Positions 17,699-27,108 of a DNA stretch of 64,000 bases are shown one piece after another (position 1 is the stretch's first letter; the number at the start of each line of letters is the position of its first letter). The notes below the pieces were generated by a model. The model was not told the origin of the DNA, did not search any database, and saw nothing but the letters and a program-made list of their open reading frames with translations. The stretch spans positions 2,211,319 through 2,275,318 of the forward strand of contig CAXXRM010000005.1 of the NCBI GenBank assembly GCA_963663135.2, in the 5' to 3' direction. This DNA comes from Io17-Chloro-G2 sp963663135 (GTDB lineage: Bacteria; Chloroflexota; Dehalococcoidia; Lucifugimonadales; UBA3495). A program made the translations under genes and the position numbers.

Positions 17699-19636
17699 TT
17701 AGCTTTTAATAAGAACCCTGGCAACGAACTCCCTTTGCGTAGGATTTCCTTCATACATAGGCATCGGAATGCTCGCGAAAGCTTGATTGTGTTGAGCAAG
17801 CAACTGTACCAACAACGGGGAATAGTTCTCCTTGCCCAGATGCTCTGCTTTCAAAAAACCGTTTAAATCGCCGTTGTGATTTTCCATAAAAACAGTCTCA
17901 TTGTGGGCAGAATTATCACTGCCTACCGTCAGGTACTGGTCAAGCAATGCAATTGCTGCGTTGCTGAGCATATTGAAATGGTCCTCAGCACCGTGATCGG
18001 TAAGCTTGAGTACGGCGTCAGTCAAGATAGTTTCCGAAACGGGAGGATGCCGGAATTGAGGGGTCAGCAAAATGACATTGCTGAGCATCCTCGATATGAG
18101 GTAATAGAACAAAAACCGCGACTGGCGTCGGCTAGGACGGTCTGCGTTTCTGCCAAAGCCGATGGTGTCGGCGGCACATTTAATTTTGTAGGCCGCATAT
18201 AGGTCCCGCACCCCAAATGGCTGCCCCATATCTTGGCGGGGGGACACAATTCGCTCATAAATGGTGCCTTGGGGCAGGAATGGGGCATTTTTGCTAAATG
18301 CAATGCCGGGTGCGCCAATCCACCCCGCACCATATACCTTAATCAGTTCAAAGGCGTTGACGTAGGCTGAGTATTGGTGCTGGTCAGGATGCTGAGACTC
18401 ATAGGCTCTTCGCGCTTGCGCGCCACCCCGTTGGATTTCCAGAAATATGTCGTAGTCACTCGCCATCGCGGACGCCCAATTTTGAAATCCACTCTGCAAA
18501 GCGATGAAATCCTGCTCGCGGACGGAGTTCTGCGAGTTAGTAAACCTCGTGATGTTTGTAATCTCTGCCTCGTCGCTACGCACAATTTTGGTCACGACAC
18601 CGCCCTGAGTAGCCCGCTCTTTCCACGCTGCGCTGGCGTCGTCGCCAGTGCCACCAGAGTTGAGTTTGCTGTCCAGAACATCCCAAATGGTACGGGTCGT
18701 TTGGCAACCGTTGACCACGTGAGGGTCGTTCATAGTTATGGTGCCATCAGTGAGCGATTTCGAGTATCCCGATACAACAACCGTAATACCATTGTTGTAA
18801 AGGCCGAATTTTTCGGGGCTCTCTTTCAGCGTGGTAGCGATACCTCTGTTGATTTTTCGCCGGTCTCCCAAGAACTGGCGAACATTCTTTTCATACAGTC
18901 TGGTCAAATCTCCAGTTTTACTTTTGTACGACTTCAGGAACTCGAACAAATCAACCAAGGAGACCGTGCCGACTAGCAAGCCGGAATATTGCTCTACAAA
19001 CTGTCCTTTGACCGCAACCGACAGCCTTTGTGGTTCGTCAGGGTCCAGTGCTTCCCAAATAGTTAGCAGGGACACTTCCTCAACATCGAAATTCCGAATG
19101 CCGCGTTCTCTTCCGATGAGTTTTATGTCATCAAGAGCTTGCCGATCATTTTGGGTGATCGGGTTTGTAGTGGCGAACACCAGCACGATGCGGTCTGCAT
19201 CCGACGCCTGCTGTCGAAATAAGTCCAGCTTTTGCAGAAGTTGCCGGCTGAGTTGCGACAAATTCTGATTTTTACCCTGCAGAGTCGTGATTACTTTCCT
19301 GCCTTCCTCCAAAATCGTATCGACGCCGGAGAATGAGGTCCCATACTTGCCCTGAACCAAATACCAAGTGTCCCCCTCCTCCGAATTTTCATCGTGACGT
19401 TCGGTATCGATATCCGCACGCTTCAGATAGGCGATGTCTATGCCCCCGTCGCCGGAACCGTCGCAGATGACAAAGTCATCATCATCAGTGGTTATGTCCA
19501 ACCATTGGGTGATCAGATTAGACGCAAACCGCCGCCCCTTATCCAACGGCGATGGCTCTCCTGCTTCTATTTCGGCTAACCATTCCTCGCAGAATTGCTG
19601 ATAGCTAACTTTGTTAACGATACTTTCGGTTGCCAC
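17699..19636 (-). CDS. AIPR-family protein (abortive-infection phage resistance)
   Basis: The 645-residue protein carries the AIPR core around residues 250-420: VRQFLGDRRKINRGIATTL, KFGLYNNGITVV, HVVNGCQTTRTIWD and ITRFTNSQNSVREQDF. The N-terminal region (about residues 45-115) has FVICDGSGDGGIDIAYL and WYLVQGKYG, a possible Mrr-like nuclease core (Asp in GGIDI, then Gln-x-Lys). AIPR proteins are known from abortive-infection plasmids and many restriction islands. It is a single gene with no partner on its strand; the following gene is on the other strand. Its lower GC compared with the istB regions suggests recent transfer. Family call firm; the N-terminal nuclease is inferred. Confidence 0.87.
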   Translation of the reverse strand: MATESIVNKVSYQQFCEEWLAEIEAGEPSPLDKGRRFASNLITQWLDITTDDDDFVICDGSGDGGIDIAYLKRADIDTERHDENSEEGDTWYLVQGKYGTSFSGVDTILEEGRKVITTLQGKNQNLSQLSRQLLQKLDLFRQQASDADRIVLVFATTNPITQNDRQALDDIKLIGRERGIRNFDVEEVSLLTIWEALDPDEPQRLSVAVKGQFVEQYSGLLVGTVSLVDLFEFLKSYKSKTGDLTRLYEKNVRQFLGDRRKINRGIATTLKESPEKFGLYNNGITVVVSGYSKSLTDGTITMNDPHVVNGCQTTRTIWDVLDSKLNSGGTGDDASAAWKERATQGGVVTKIVRSDEAEITNITRFTNSQNSVREQDFIALQSGFQNWASAMASDYDIFLEIQRGGAQARRAYESQHPDQHQYSAYVNAFELIKVYGAGWIGAPGIAFSKNAPFLPQGTIYERIVSPRQDMGQPFGVRDLYAAYKIKCAADTIGFGRNADRPSRRQSRFLFYYLISRMLSNVILLTPQFRHPPVSETILTDAVLKLTDHGAEDHFNMLSNAAIALLDQYLTVGSDNSAHNETVFMENHNGDLNGFLKAEHLGKENYSPLLVQLLAQHNQAFASIPMPMYEGNPTQREFVARVLIKS

Positions 19637-20430
19637 TACTTTCTACCTACCCAATCCAAGCAAAATTGCGGTTCATTTTAACATATAGTCCGGGATTTCT
19701 GAGGCGTCCCGGGTTTTTTGGACAACTGGTTAAGTGAGGGTCCTGCTTATTGACCAACAGGTCCAACACCTTGGCCATCTCCAGGTACTCCGGGAGCTTG
19801 AAACGGTTCACCCGGGGTAAATATTGCAATTCACCACCTTTGGGGTTGACTCCCCGGGGGTGCCTCGTGCTCAGAGCGGTGGTGCTCACAGGCCCATGTG
19901 TAACATAAGGGGCACTTTCGTTACATTCTGGAGAGCGGCCTGGACCGACGCTGTAACCCGGCTCAGAATGGATGGTAAGAGACAACGCTGAGGTACAATC
20001 CCGACCTTGGGGTATACAGTCCGGCTATTCCGGCGGCGGTTCGTCGGAATTCTCGTCCGGCCCACTGAAATGAAAAGACCCCGAAGGAAATTCTCCGGAG
20101 TAGATCAGTAGTGGGGTCAGGAACAGGAAGTGAAGCGGCATGAATAATTGACGAAACCGGCAGAAGTTGGCGTCGCTGAACACCTGGTCTCCAGCCTCAA
20201 CCTTAGCAGAGTGCTCTCGCGCCTGGTCGGCCTTGCCTGGTTAGTATTGACGATCAACTCGTTGCCGCCGCGGTGGGTATTGCCCAAGCACCCCCAGTGA
20301 CCCGTTGATGCTGGCTCTGGTATTTTTTGCAAAGCCCGCCACCGGATTAATTTCAATGATGCCTCGTGTGTCAAGGGTCCCATTCTTTAACATCCAGTCT
20401 CACCTATGAATGCTATGCGATTCACCTCCA
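19637..20430. other. intergenic, no recognisable gene
   Basis: About 790 bases between the start of the AIPR gene and the end of the HTH gene. Short open frames show no motif. A weak GACCCC/GGGGTC pairing lies near 20071-20115. The AIPR promoter should be in the first 150 bases. Confidence 0.45.
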
Positions 20431-20934
20431 CTATTGAATCAGCAACTCTGGATCGACCGCCAAGGCCGGAACGTCTATTTCCAATGCCTGAGCTATGGAC
20501 TTCAGGGTCTTGAACCTGGGGGACTGCTCTCCATTTTCCAGTCTGACCAGCGTAACCCGCCCGATGTTAGCGGCCCGGGCCAGCGCCTCTTGGGTCAGCC
20601 CCGCGGATTCTCTGAACCGACGCACCCGTTGGCCAAGGGTCTGTCTCCCCAATGCGGCCATGGCCTCGATGGTTGGCCGATACGATACGTCGCAGTAGTA
20701 CCGGGCGAAGTCCCAGGGAATCTCGACCCTCTCGCCCGCGGCTGTCTGCAGGACCATCTCATAAGGATTCGGCAGTTCCAGGCCGGATATCCCCTCGCGT
20801 CCCCTGACCTCGGGAACATCAGCGTAGGGTATGACGCCCTTGGACCCGTCGGCGAAGCTCAACTCGATCCCATCGTCCAAGAGGTTGGCGGTCGTCATCA
20901 TCCGGTTAGCGTTTTTCACCAGAATCACATCCAT
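20431..20934 (-). CDS. DUF2442-like domain fused to XRE-type HTH
   Basis: The 167-residue protein combines an N-terminal DUF2442-like part (ANLLDDGIELSFADGSKGVI, residues about 16-80) with a C-terminal XRE helix-turn-helix (LGQRVRRFRESAGLTQEALA, then RAANIGRVTLVRLENGEQ, residues about 98-140). The DUF4160 gene lies 3 bases upstream on the same strand. Fusion of DUF2442 to a DNA-binding domain supports the idea that the DUF2442 half of such pairs is the autoregulating, antitoxin-like partner. Compare the unfused pair at 17024-17576. The stop is TAG at 20431-20433. Confidence 0.82.
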   Translation of the reverse strand: MDVILVKNANRMMTTANLLDDGIELSFADGSKGVIPYADVPEVRGREGISGLELPNPYEMVLQTAAGERVEIPWDFARYYCDVSYRPTIEAMAALGRQTLGQRVRRFRESAGLTQEALARAANIGRVTLVRLENGEQSPRFKTLKSIAQALEIDVPALAVDPELLIQ

Positions 20935-20937
20935 CGT

Positions 20938-21204
20938 TTACCTCCCGTGGATGGTGTCCCACGTTGCCCTGATCCCTGCCGCGTGTCTCGCATACGCCTG
21001 CATTATGTCCCGGAAGTCGCCAGGGGGTTGGTCCAGGAAGGCGCCCCTGTTCAACTCTATCCGGCACACGTCCTCGTTACCGACCCAAACATGCGCGTGG
21101 GGATGTTCGAAGGCGTTTTCCCTGGTGTTGACCACGAAGCGAAACTGCCCCACCTGACGCCACGGTTGGCATTCCACATTCACCGGCAAGGCAACACCCG
21201 CCAA
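20938..21204 (-). CDS. DUF4160 domain protein
   Basis: The protein contains GQFRFVVNTRENAFEHPHAH followed by VWVGNEDVCRIEL, the DUF4160 signature with HPHAHV. The start is uncertain: TTG 21204 gives 88 residues, and in-frame GTG codons near 21185 would give a product closer to the family start. It leads the two-gene minus-strand unit with the DUF2442-HTH gene. A 20-bp perfect hairpin (21345-21397) lies 140 bases upstream. Confidence 0.75.
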   Translation of the reverse strand: MAGVALPVNVECQPWRQVGQFRFVVNTRENAFEHPHAHVWVGNEDVCRIELNRGAFLDQPPGDFRDIMQAYARHAAGIRATWDTIHGR

Positions 21205-21344
21205 GACCCCTCAGTGGACAAAGTGGATCACTCAACGACACGCACACCTGGATGTCCGATGGGATATCCAACACTGCGCATTGCCCAAGTTCCATTCAAC
21301 CCGGGGACGTCCCAGCCGGGTCATGCAGGCCTGGGCAGGCCCAA

Positions 21345-21397
21345 AGCTCCAACTGGGCGGCGGCTGTTGCTGCCGCTGCCGCCGCCCAGTTGGAGCT
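21345..21397. repeat. 20-bp perfect inverted repeat
   Basis: The 20 bases at 21345-21364 are the exact reverse complement of 21378-21397, around a 13-base GC-rich loop. No T-run follows. It lies upstream of the DUF4160/DUF2442-HTH pair and could be a structured leader, a protein-binding palindrome or the remnant of a small mobile repeat. Confidence 0.65.
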
Positions 21398-22509
21398 AGC
21401 CGAGCCGGCAATTTCAGGGGGCGGCGCACACATAATCACCGTCACCACCATGGAAGTGGACTTCAGCAAATATCCAACTCCCCCGACGCATACTTCCTGC
21501 GGCCGGTGTCGGGCGCTGCAAAGTATCCCACGGCGATTCCCCATCACCGGGACCTCTTCGTCATAGGCAGATAGGGACGGTTTAAAGCCTTCTTTGGCCT
21601 GAACGGGGATCTGGTGTTATTGGTGGCCCGTCCGGACTGCGATTCGACCGCGGTGTCCACCGCGTGGACTTTCCTGAAATCAATAATCGACCCCATGGTC
21701 GACCGGTTGGACGCAAAGCACAGGGACCTTTGCCGTTTCCTCATTGGGCGAGGATTTGCCGGCTGCGAATACCTGCCGTATCCCCGTCGGATGACCTGGG
21801 GCGCACAGACATAGCGTAAGGCCGGTGGTTGGCAGTTCTGAACACACCTCAGGAAATGCTTCAACATAGACCGCGGGCCCGGTCGCACACGCCAACTGCT
21901 TGTTTGTGCCGACCAACCCATTCCTCGACCAAAGCGGGCCTCCGTTGGGAAGGGCGCCCAATCAGCGGCGGGATGGGCGTTTGTTTCGGGGTGATCCCCG
22001 AGCGCCCATCCTAACCCGAAATGTTTGTTGAGGGGCAAGATTCTCCGGGCATTCGACAGGTAGTTCGCAGACCGTTCACGGTTCTCAGGAACACGCTCCC
22101 GGAACCCATTCCAGCCGGCATGTGCGTGATTCCCTCAACGTCAGGGCCATGGCCCCTGGCGGCGTTCCCGGTGGGCTACGCCGCCGGGGGCAGTATTTCT
22201 CATCCCCACCGAACGGCAAGCCGGGTGCGTCGCCGGTCCAAACCTCTACGGCCCCGTCCATACGGACCTAAGGGCAAAAGCTGCAGAGGCCTTCTCCGAC
22301 CGTCATCTCAATCCCCATCCCCGAAGGAGTCCCTCAATTTCAGCCCCATCGCTTTCACCCGCATCCGCGCGCCTTCCCCCATCGCCGGGAGAGCGCCCCC
22401 AGGCCCGGCGACCCGTTTACCCCGAACACCCGCGGGCCGTGGGGCCGTTAAACGGCTACCGCCGCGGGGATGACTTTCACCCGGCCCAGCCCGCAGAGGA
22501 GAAATCTCT
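21398..22509. other. about 1.1 kb with no confident gene
   Basis: One plus-strand segment at 21614-21814 (residues such as WTFLKSIIDPMVDRLDAKHR) reads like real coding sequence of about 66 residues but I do not recognise it and see no good start signal. The rest is GC-rich with no motif. The 22130-22200 stretch has several short palindromes. Bases 22493-22505 carry the GAGGAGAAA Shine-Dalgarno of the next gene. Confidence 0.4.
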
Positions 22510-22950
22510 ATGAAACCAGACAAACCGGGACCGGAGCCCATCATCAGCGACGGCGCGGCCCGTTTCACCGTGGCCCTGTTCCTCGCGCTATTCACCCTGG
22601 GAGCGGCCCTCCTCATCTGGAGAGGGCTCAGTTCCGTTCCGGAAGCAGACCACTGGATTGACCAGTTCATGGGTGCACTGCACGCCTTTTCGACGTTCGC
22701 CGCCATGCTGGTGGTCCTGTACCTGGTCATTGCCGCAAGGGTATTCACCGATCGGTTGGAGGGCCAATTGGGACTCCGCTATCAACAGGGATTGGCGGAG
22801 GGCCGGCGCCAGGTTGCCCAGCAATTCAAACGGGACGCCTGCGAGGTGTGGAGGGATTGGTCATATTGGAAGCAGTTGTCTGAAGCCGCCCGCCTTGAAG
22901 GCCGGCCCGAGCCTGAGCCCCCGCGCTGTCCGGGAAGCCCCGGGGATTGA
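22510..22950 (+). CDS. small membrane protein, two TM segments
   Basis: The 146-residue protein has two hydrophobic helices, FTVALFLALFTLGAALLIW (residues about 19-37) and FSTFAAMLVVLYLVIAARVF (about 60-79), followed by a charged C-terminal half (RYQQGLAEGRRQVAQQFKRD) that may form a short coiled coil. A strong GAGGAGAAA Shine-Dalgarno lies 8 bases before the ATG. I do not recognise the family. The next gene, also membrane-anchored with a coiled coil and a strong Shine-Dalgarno, is 215 bases downstream on the same strand. Confidence 0.7.
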   Translation: MKPDKPGPEPIISDGAARFTVALFLALFTLGAALLIWRGLSSVPEADHWIDQFMGALHAFSTFAAMLVVLYLVIAARVFTDRLEGQLGLRYQQGLAEGRRQVAQQFKRDACEVWRDWSYWKQLSEAARLEGRPEPEPPRCPGSPGD

Positions 22951-23165
22951 CGCCCCCGATTCGCTCCGGGCCCTGTCCCACCATGGCCCAGCAACACCTG
23001 CCGGGAAGGGGCCGGCGGGAGTCTACCTCATGCGCGACTCCCCACCTGGCCCTCTCTCTGGACCGGGAGTCCGAATAGCCCAACCCGGCCGCCCCGTCCG
23101 CAGCCGCGGTTCCGGACGGAACAAATCAACGAACCCACACACCAGACCTTTCAGGAGGAATACAC

Positions 23166-23654
23166 ATGACCCCCCAGGACAATTGGCGGCCAGAGATGGC
23201 CCGCCTGGCCCAGCGCCAGGACCAGTTGGAGCGACAGCAGAGGGATTCGAACAGGAACGTGGAAGCCCTTAGGAGGGATGCCGATGCCTTGAAAAGGGAC
23301 GTCGATCGCCGCATGGATTCCCTGCGAGGAGAAATGGACTCCCAGTCCTGGAACAGGGATTGGCGGGTGAACAGCCTGGAACGGTCCCGAGACACCTTCG
23401 AGAACCTTTTCTGGTTTTCGATGCCCCTGGTCGCCGCCGTCGCCGTGATCATCATCCTGGTCATCGCTGCAATCGTATCCCGGGGGCAGCGCCAGGAATC
23501 CGGAGAGCCCGAACAGCGCTCGCCATTATCTTTCCACGCTCCCCCCGACAGTTCCGGCGGTCACCTACAACCGGGTCTTGCCATTGCTGGAGCTCCCTAC
23601 CTGACACATCACCCAAACCCAATTAACCGTAGCCCGGCGGTACCAGGAAGATGA
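23166..23654 (+). CDS. coiled-coil protein with one C-terminal TM segment
   Basis: Residues 10-70 are charged heptads (RQDQLERQQRDSNRNVEALR and RDADALKRDVDRRMDSLRGE) predicted by eye to be a coiled coil. FWFSMPLVAAVAVIIILVIA (about residues 82-101) is a transmembrane helix; a low-complexity polar tail follows. AGGAGGAA lies 7 bases before the ATG. The family is unknown to me. Size and layout resemble small membrane-anchored scaffold or holin-accessory proteins, but nothing confirms this. Confidence 0.68.
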   Translation: MTPQDNWRPEMARLAQRQDQLERQQRDSNRNVEALRRDADALKRDVDRRMDSLRGEMDSQSWNRDWRVNSLERSRDTFENLFWFSMPLVAAVAVIIILVIAAIVSRGQRQESGEPEQRSPLSFHAPPDSSGGHLQPGLAIAGAPYLTHHPNPINRSPAVPGR

Positions 23655-23708
23655 TTCGGAGCAGGATTCGCCGACGATGTCGATGCTGATATGTCCGGTC
23701 ACGGGAGT

Positions 23709-24008
23709 TTACCTCTGCTTGGTCGCATCTCCCGTCTCTCGGGCAATATGTGCTCTCAGGATGTTGTGGACGCAGGAACTGGGGTCTGCCTGTCCTGTCG
23801 GCAGAGATTCCAGCCACTCGACTATATCTTCAGCCAGAAGTATGTTGATTTCCCTCTGCGGACGCTGGTAGTAGGCCCCTCTTCTGGGGTTTCTGACTTC
23901 CAGCACCTCCGGGATGTCGGTAGTGTCTATGTCCTCTTCGGCCATTCTCTCCAGATCTTCGAGAAGGTTCTGTTCTTCCCTCGTTAGCGCGCCGTCATTT
24001 TTCCTCAT
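23709..24008 (-). CDS. brnA: BrnA-like antitoxin
   Basis: BrnA is the DNA-binding antitoxin that neutralises BrnT. The 99-residue protein has an acidic N-terminal half and QREINILLAEDIVEWLESLP near residues 54-73, matching the C-terminal ribbon-helix-helix of BrnA (basic strand followed by helix). Its ATG at 24008 overlaps the last 14 bases of the brnT frame, the usual BrnT-BrnA order. The reading frame is intact although the toxin gene carries a nonsense codon. Confidence 0.72.
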   Translation of the reverse strand: MRKNDGALTREEQNLLEDLERMAEEDIDTTDIPEVLEVRNPRRGAYYQRPQREINILLAEDIVEWLESLPTGQADPSSCVHNILRAHIARETGDATKQR

Positions 24009-24279
24009 ATAGCGCTCTTTCCCTTCGGGTAGCTTTTCTGGCGCTGATAATTCGTCCTGACTTTTCTCCGGTTACGGGGTCGGGATCTTCCTCAGTGTGT
24101 ATCACGATCAGCAGGGATGGTTCTACTCTACCTATCGTCCTGAACCTGGGTTCGTCTGGATACGGGTCGTCGTATGTGAGGGAATTCTCGTCTCCGAACA
24201 CCTGCCGAGCGATTTCGAATGGGACTCTGTGCTTGGACTTGTTGTCCTAATTCTTCGTTGGGTCCCAGTTCCAGGGCAC
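23995..24279 (-). pseudogene. brnT: brnT toxin gene with an in-frame amber codon
   Basis: BrnT is a small ribonuclease toxin. The frame starts at GTG 24279, six bases after GGAGGAG, and reads MPWNWDPTKN, then TAG (24247-24249), then DNKSKHRVPFEIARQVF and onward to RIISARKATRRERALYEEK. The order WDPxK, NxxKHxVxFExAxxVF and IISARxATrrERxxYE is the full BrnT signature, so only the amber codon at position 11 breaks it. Initiation downstream (GTG 24201) would lose the N-terminal third. Either the toxin is dead, the codon is read through, or the base is a sequence error. The antitoxin gene beside it is intact. Confidence 0.8.
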
Positions 24280-24861
24280 TCGGTTCTCCTCCAGCAGGTT
24301 CTGTGATTATATTCATATCAGCGGTGGGCGTATATAAACCAGGCATGGAAGGCTTTCCCTGCTTCTGTGGAGCCGCTCAAGGCATGCCTTGAAAGAAGTC
24401 TGCGGTTAGCTGCAGGCAGTCCTTAATTTTTAATTCGACTCTCTTCTGGCGTTCTCCCATGCCCTGCAGTTTCTTTCCCGGGGGGTTCTCCCGGTAGGTT
24501 CATTCCATGGGATTGCCGCCCCGGGCGTCGACCGGTCGCTGACAGGGATTTGCAGCCAGGGTTCGGAAGCTCTGCGGTGGACGCTTTGATCTCGGTTGGG
24601 TTCGCTGAGCGTTGCCATCACATGGTCGAAGAGGGCAACAGCCGGCGTCCACATCCCTTGGATTATTGGCTCCCGGAACGACGATCCGGAAGCAGGAGCC
24701 GGACTGCTTCGCGGCCGGGGTATCGACCGAGGTTAGGCGTTCGATGTTCTCTGGGCTCACATCTCTCCACCCGGTGAACCTTTCGGAAATCACCGGAGGC
24801 AACGTCATCAAGTCCTCGGACACCAGGGGACCACACCCTCTAAGGCCTGCCCTGTGTGAGA
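24280..24861. other. intergenic, no recognisable gene
   Basis: The only clear structure is a 16-base perfect palindrome, TCAAGGCATGCCTTGA, at 24377-24392, about 100 bases upstream of brnT; it may be an operator or a short repeat. Open frames here show no motif. Confidence 0.45.
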
Positions 24862-25231
24862 CGTAACCCAGTCCCTTTCGGGCCCGTGTCAGGCGGCCGG
24901 CTACCGTCTCAGGGGCCGCCGCCAAGTCGGAAACCAGGTGTCCAGTACCCATATGGGATTTCCATATGGATCGAGCCCATTTGCCTAATAGCCCCCCTAC
25001 ATCAGCCCCGGCAGGAATTGCAGGGAGCCTTCCCACTGAACTGTCCGGCGGTCGTAGCTGATTGGTTCCTCTTTCAATGGAACCGGGTTGCAGAACCACC
25101 GGTTGGGGCATCCTACTGAAGTGTCCGGGCTGTTCGGGTTGCCCGAGCGGCTTGGTCGACCACATCGGCCCGGTCATCGAACCCTTTGCGGGCGGCGTCC
25201 TTGTTGATTTTCGGGAAGTCTTTCAAGAGGT
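24862..25231. repeat. repeat copy A (about 370 bp; pair with 40422-40791)
   Basis: This segment aligns by eye over about 370 bases with 40422-40791 in the same orientation: shared stretches include TAATAGCCCCCCTACATCAG, CCGGCAGGAATTGCAG, CACTGAACTGTCCGGCGGT and GTCTTTCAAGAGGT. Identity is roughly three quarters. In copy B it covers the 3' end of the winged-helix gene; here only the tail reading (DAARKGFDDRADVVDQAARA on the minus strand, 25113-25231) is left, with no gene upstream. It therefore looks like the 3' end and downstream region of a second, otherwise lost member of that gene family. Confidence 0.65.
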
Positions 25232-25515
25232 GATTAACGACAATAAGGAATCCGATCCGGCAAAAATAGTTGACGCGGGACAATGGCCTCGGATATCGGC
25301 GCAACAGGCTGTAGCGAGGGACCTCCTTGACGTGCTATGTCCACCCTATCCCTTTTCTTCCTATCCTCCCGACATATGCGAAACTGCAGATGTCCCTTGA
25401 GAACCGGTAGCTACGCCAGGGAATGCCAAGGGTCCTTGGTCTCATGCGGCTGTGACAATTGTTCCAAACAGGGCGGCGCAGGAGGAACACCCAAACAGGT
25501 CGTCACAGCCTGGAA

Positions 25516-27108
25516 TCAGGCAAGTTTGCCCATCACCTCTTTAAGGCCATCCGCCTTTTCGTTCAATATGTCGATTTGCTTGCTCAGGCCTTCCTTCATG
25601 ATGCGGGCGCGCTCAACAACCCTATCGGTGCTACTGCGAATAGTCTCTGAGGACTTGGTGATTTCATCCAATCCTTCGGCTTGCCGTCCAATTTCCAGAA
25701 TGGCCTTTTCCAGAGCCTCAAAGTCTGCGTCTATTTCTTCGCTGATGGATTTGGGCCGCGCACAAAGAGCCCTGGCGACCGACAGGCCGGCATCAAGAAA
25801 TACGTCACTACCGGTGTCTTCCGCGTCCCAGATGACCACCACGTCATTGCCGTAACGGTTGAAGACCTCCAGGCCACTGGGCGCCGTTCGTTTGGAAAAG
25901 ACAAAAACGCCAATACCGGCGCCCCGGTTCTTCCTCGCTTCCTCCATCTCCTCCAGCGCTTTCCTCAAGTTGTAAGAAGCGTCCTCTTTGGCTTCGACCA
26001 CAATCCTGGCTCCGGCGGAGGCGGATTCCGGCCCAAGCTCTATGACCACATCACCCTTCTTGTTGTTCTTGATCAGCCCGGTGGTATTTCCGGTACGTTC
26101 AGCGATGTCTGCCGCCCCCTGGCTCCTTTCGCTGACGAAACCAAACACTGCCTCCTCGAAGACCAGGCCATGGCGGGTGCCGCGTTCCGATTCCTGCTTA
26201 CGGGCCTTCATTTCAGCGAGCGCAGTCTTCACTTCAGTCTGAAAATCAGTGTTCGCTTTGTTCTGTTTCTCGATTTCCTCCAGCAGCTTCTTCTGCATCC
26301 GGGCCAGAGCGGAGCCATCCTCATTGAGATCAAACTCACTGCTGATCTGGCGCTGTGCCTTTTCGACCCCCTGCATCAGGCGTGAGAGGGCCGAATCCTC
26401 GTTGTCCAATGAAAATTCACCGGTGACCTCACTGATGCGCTTGTCCAGAGCGTCACCGACTTCACCGTGCTTGGTCTTCAACTCTGTCACCAACCGGGTG
26501 AGAGCGCCTTCCCCGTTGTCCAGCGAAAACTCTTTGAGAATCGCCTCCTTCTGCTGCACCAGCGTCGCTTCCGTGGACTGGGTCAGCTGTTGAATCAAGC
26601 CGGTGGTAGCTTCGGGGTCCAGCGTCCGCATCAGCGGGCTGTCCTTGCCCACATGGGTGCTCAGGGTTTGGGCCAATCCGGAATCGCTGCCCTCAACCTG
26701 CGCCCGGATAGTCCTTTCCAGGTCACCGTCTTTCTCAGTCAGCCGCTTGACGCGTTCCGAGAACTGTCCGCTTTCCGGGTCGAAGTAAGTTTTCAGGCAG
26801 AGGCCAATCTGCCCGGTAACGTCCTTTTGGTAGGTTTCGAGAGCGACCCGCATGTTGTCCACAAACCGATCGCCCTCCTGCCGGACACGGTCGGCGTCGA
26901 TACGGCCCTGGGCCTGGCGGAGAGCAATGACGCCAATCTTCATAGCAGAGATAGCGAACTCCTCGCGCTCCCGCCCCTCCGGGTAGGCTGCGAGTTCGCT
27001 GCATAAATCACCGTCATCGATTTGCAGGTGTAGGTCCACCGAAGCTGGTCCGTTGGAAGATATCCCATCCTTCACTGCTTCATGAGTGGTTAAGCCGTTC
27101 AACGTCAT
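25516..27108 (-). CDS. coiled-coil protein with a restriction-endonuclease-like domain
   Basis: The start chosen is ATG 27108 (MTLNGLTTHEAVKDG), preceded by GAAGGAA; the frame is open further upstream without conserved sequence. The protein has 530 residues. Residues about 130-310 contain repeats around EFSLDNGEGALTRL, EFSLDNEDSALSRL and EFDLNEDGSALARM, three similar units, then a long coiled coil. Residues about 330-440 contain KGDVVIELGPES, RIVVEAKEDASYNLRKALEE and GIGVFVFSKRTAP, consistent with a PDDEXK core (Asp, then Glu-Ala-Lys). The end is another coiled coil. It follows the helicase-nuclease gene on the same strand after 124 bases. Function unknown; DNA processing or defence is plausible. 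Confidence 0.72.
   Translation of the reverse strand: MTLNGLTTHEAVKDGISSNGPASVDLHLQIDDGDLCSELAAYPEGREREEFAISAMKIGVIALRQAQGRIDADRVRQEGDRFVDNMRVALETYQKDVTGQIGLCLKTYFDPESGQFSERVKRLTEKDGDLERTIRAQVEGSDSGLAQTLSTHVGKDSPLMRTLDPEATTGLIQQLTQSTEATLVQQKEAILKEFSLDNGEGALTRLVTELKTKHGEVGDALDKRISEVTGEFSLDNEDSALSRLMQGVEKAQRQISSEFDLNEDGSALARMQKKLLEEIEKQNKANTDFQTEVKTALAEMKARKQESERGTRHGLVFEEAVFGFVSERSQGAADIAERTGNTTGLIKNNKKGDVVIELGPESASAGARIVVEAKEDASYNLRKALEEMEEARKNRGAGIGVFVFSKRTAPSGLEVFNRYGNDVVVIWDAEDTGSDVFLDAGLSVARALCARPKSISEEIDADFEALEKAILEIGRQAEGLDEITKSSETIRSSTDRVVERARIMKEGLSKQIDILNEKADGLKEVMGKLA

Noticed and set aside
20410..21399. 329-residue plus-strand frame over the DUF2442-HTH and DUF4160 genes
   Set aside because: Antisense of two genes with clear domain motifs on the minus strand.
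24500..25177. 225-residue minus-strand frame
   Set aside because: It runs across repeat copy A in a frame other than the conserved tail and has no motif or start signal.
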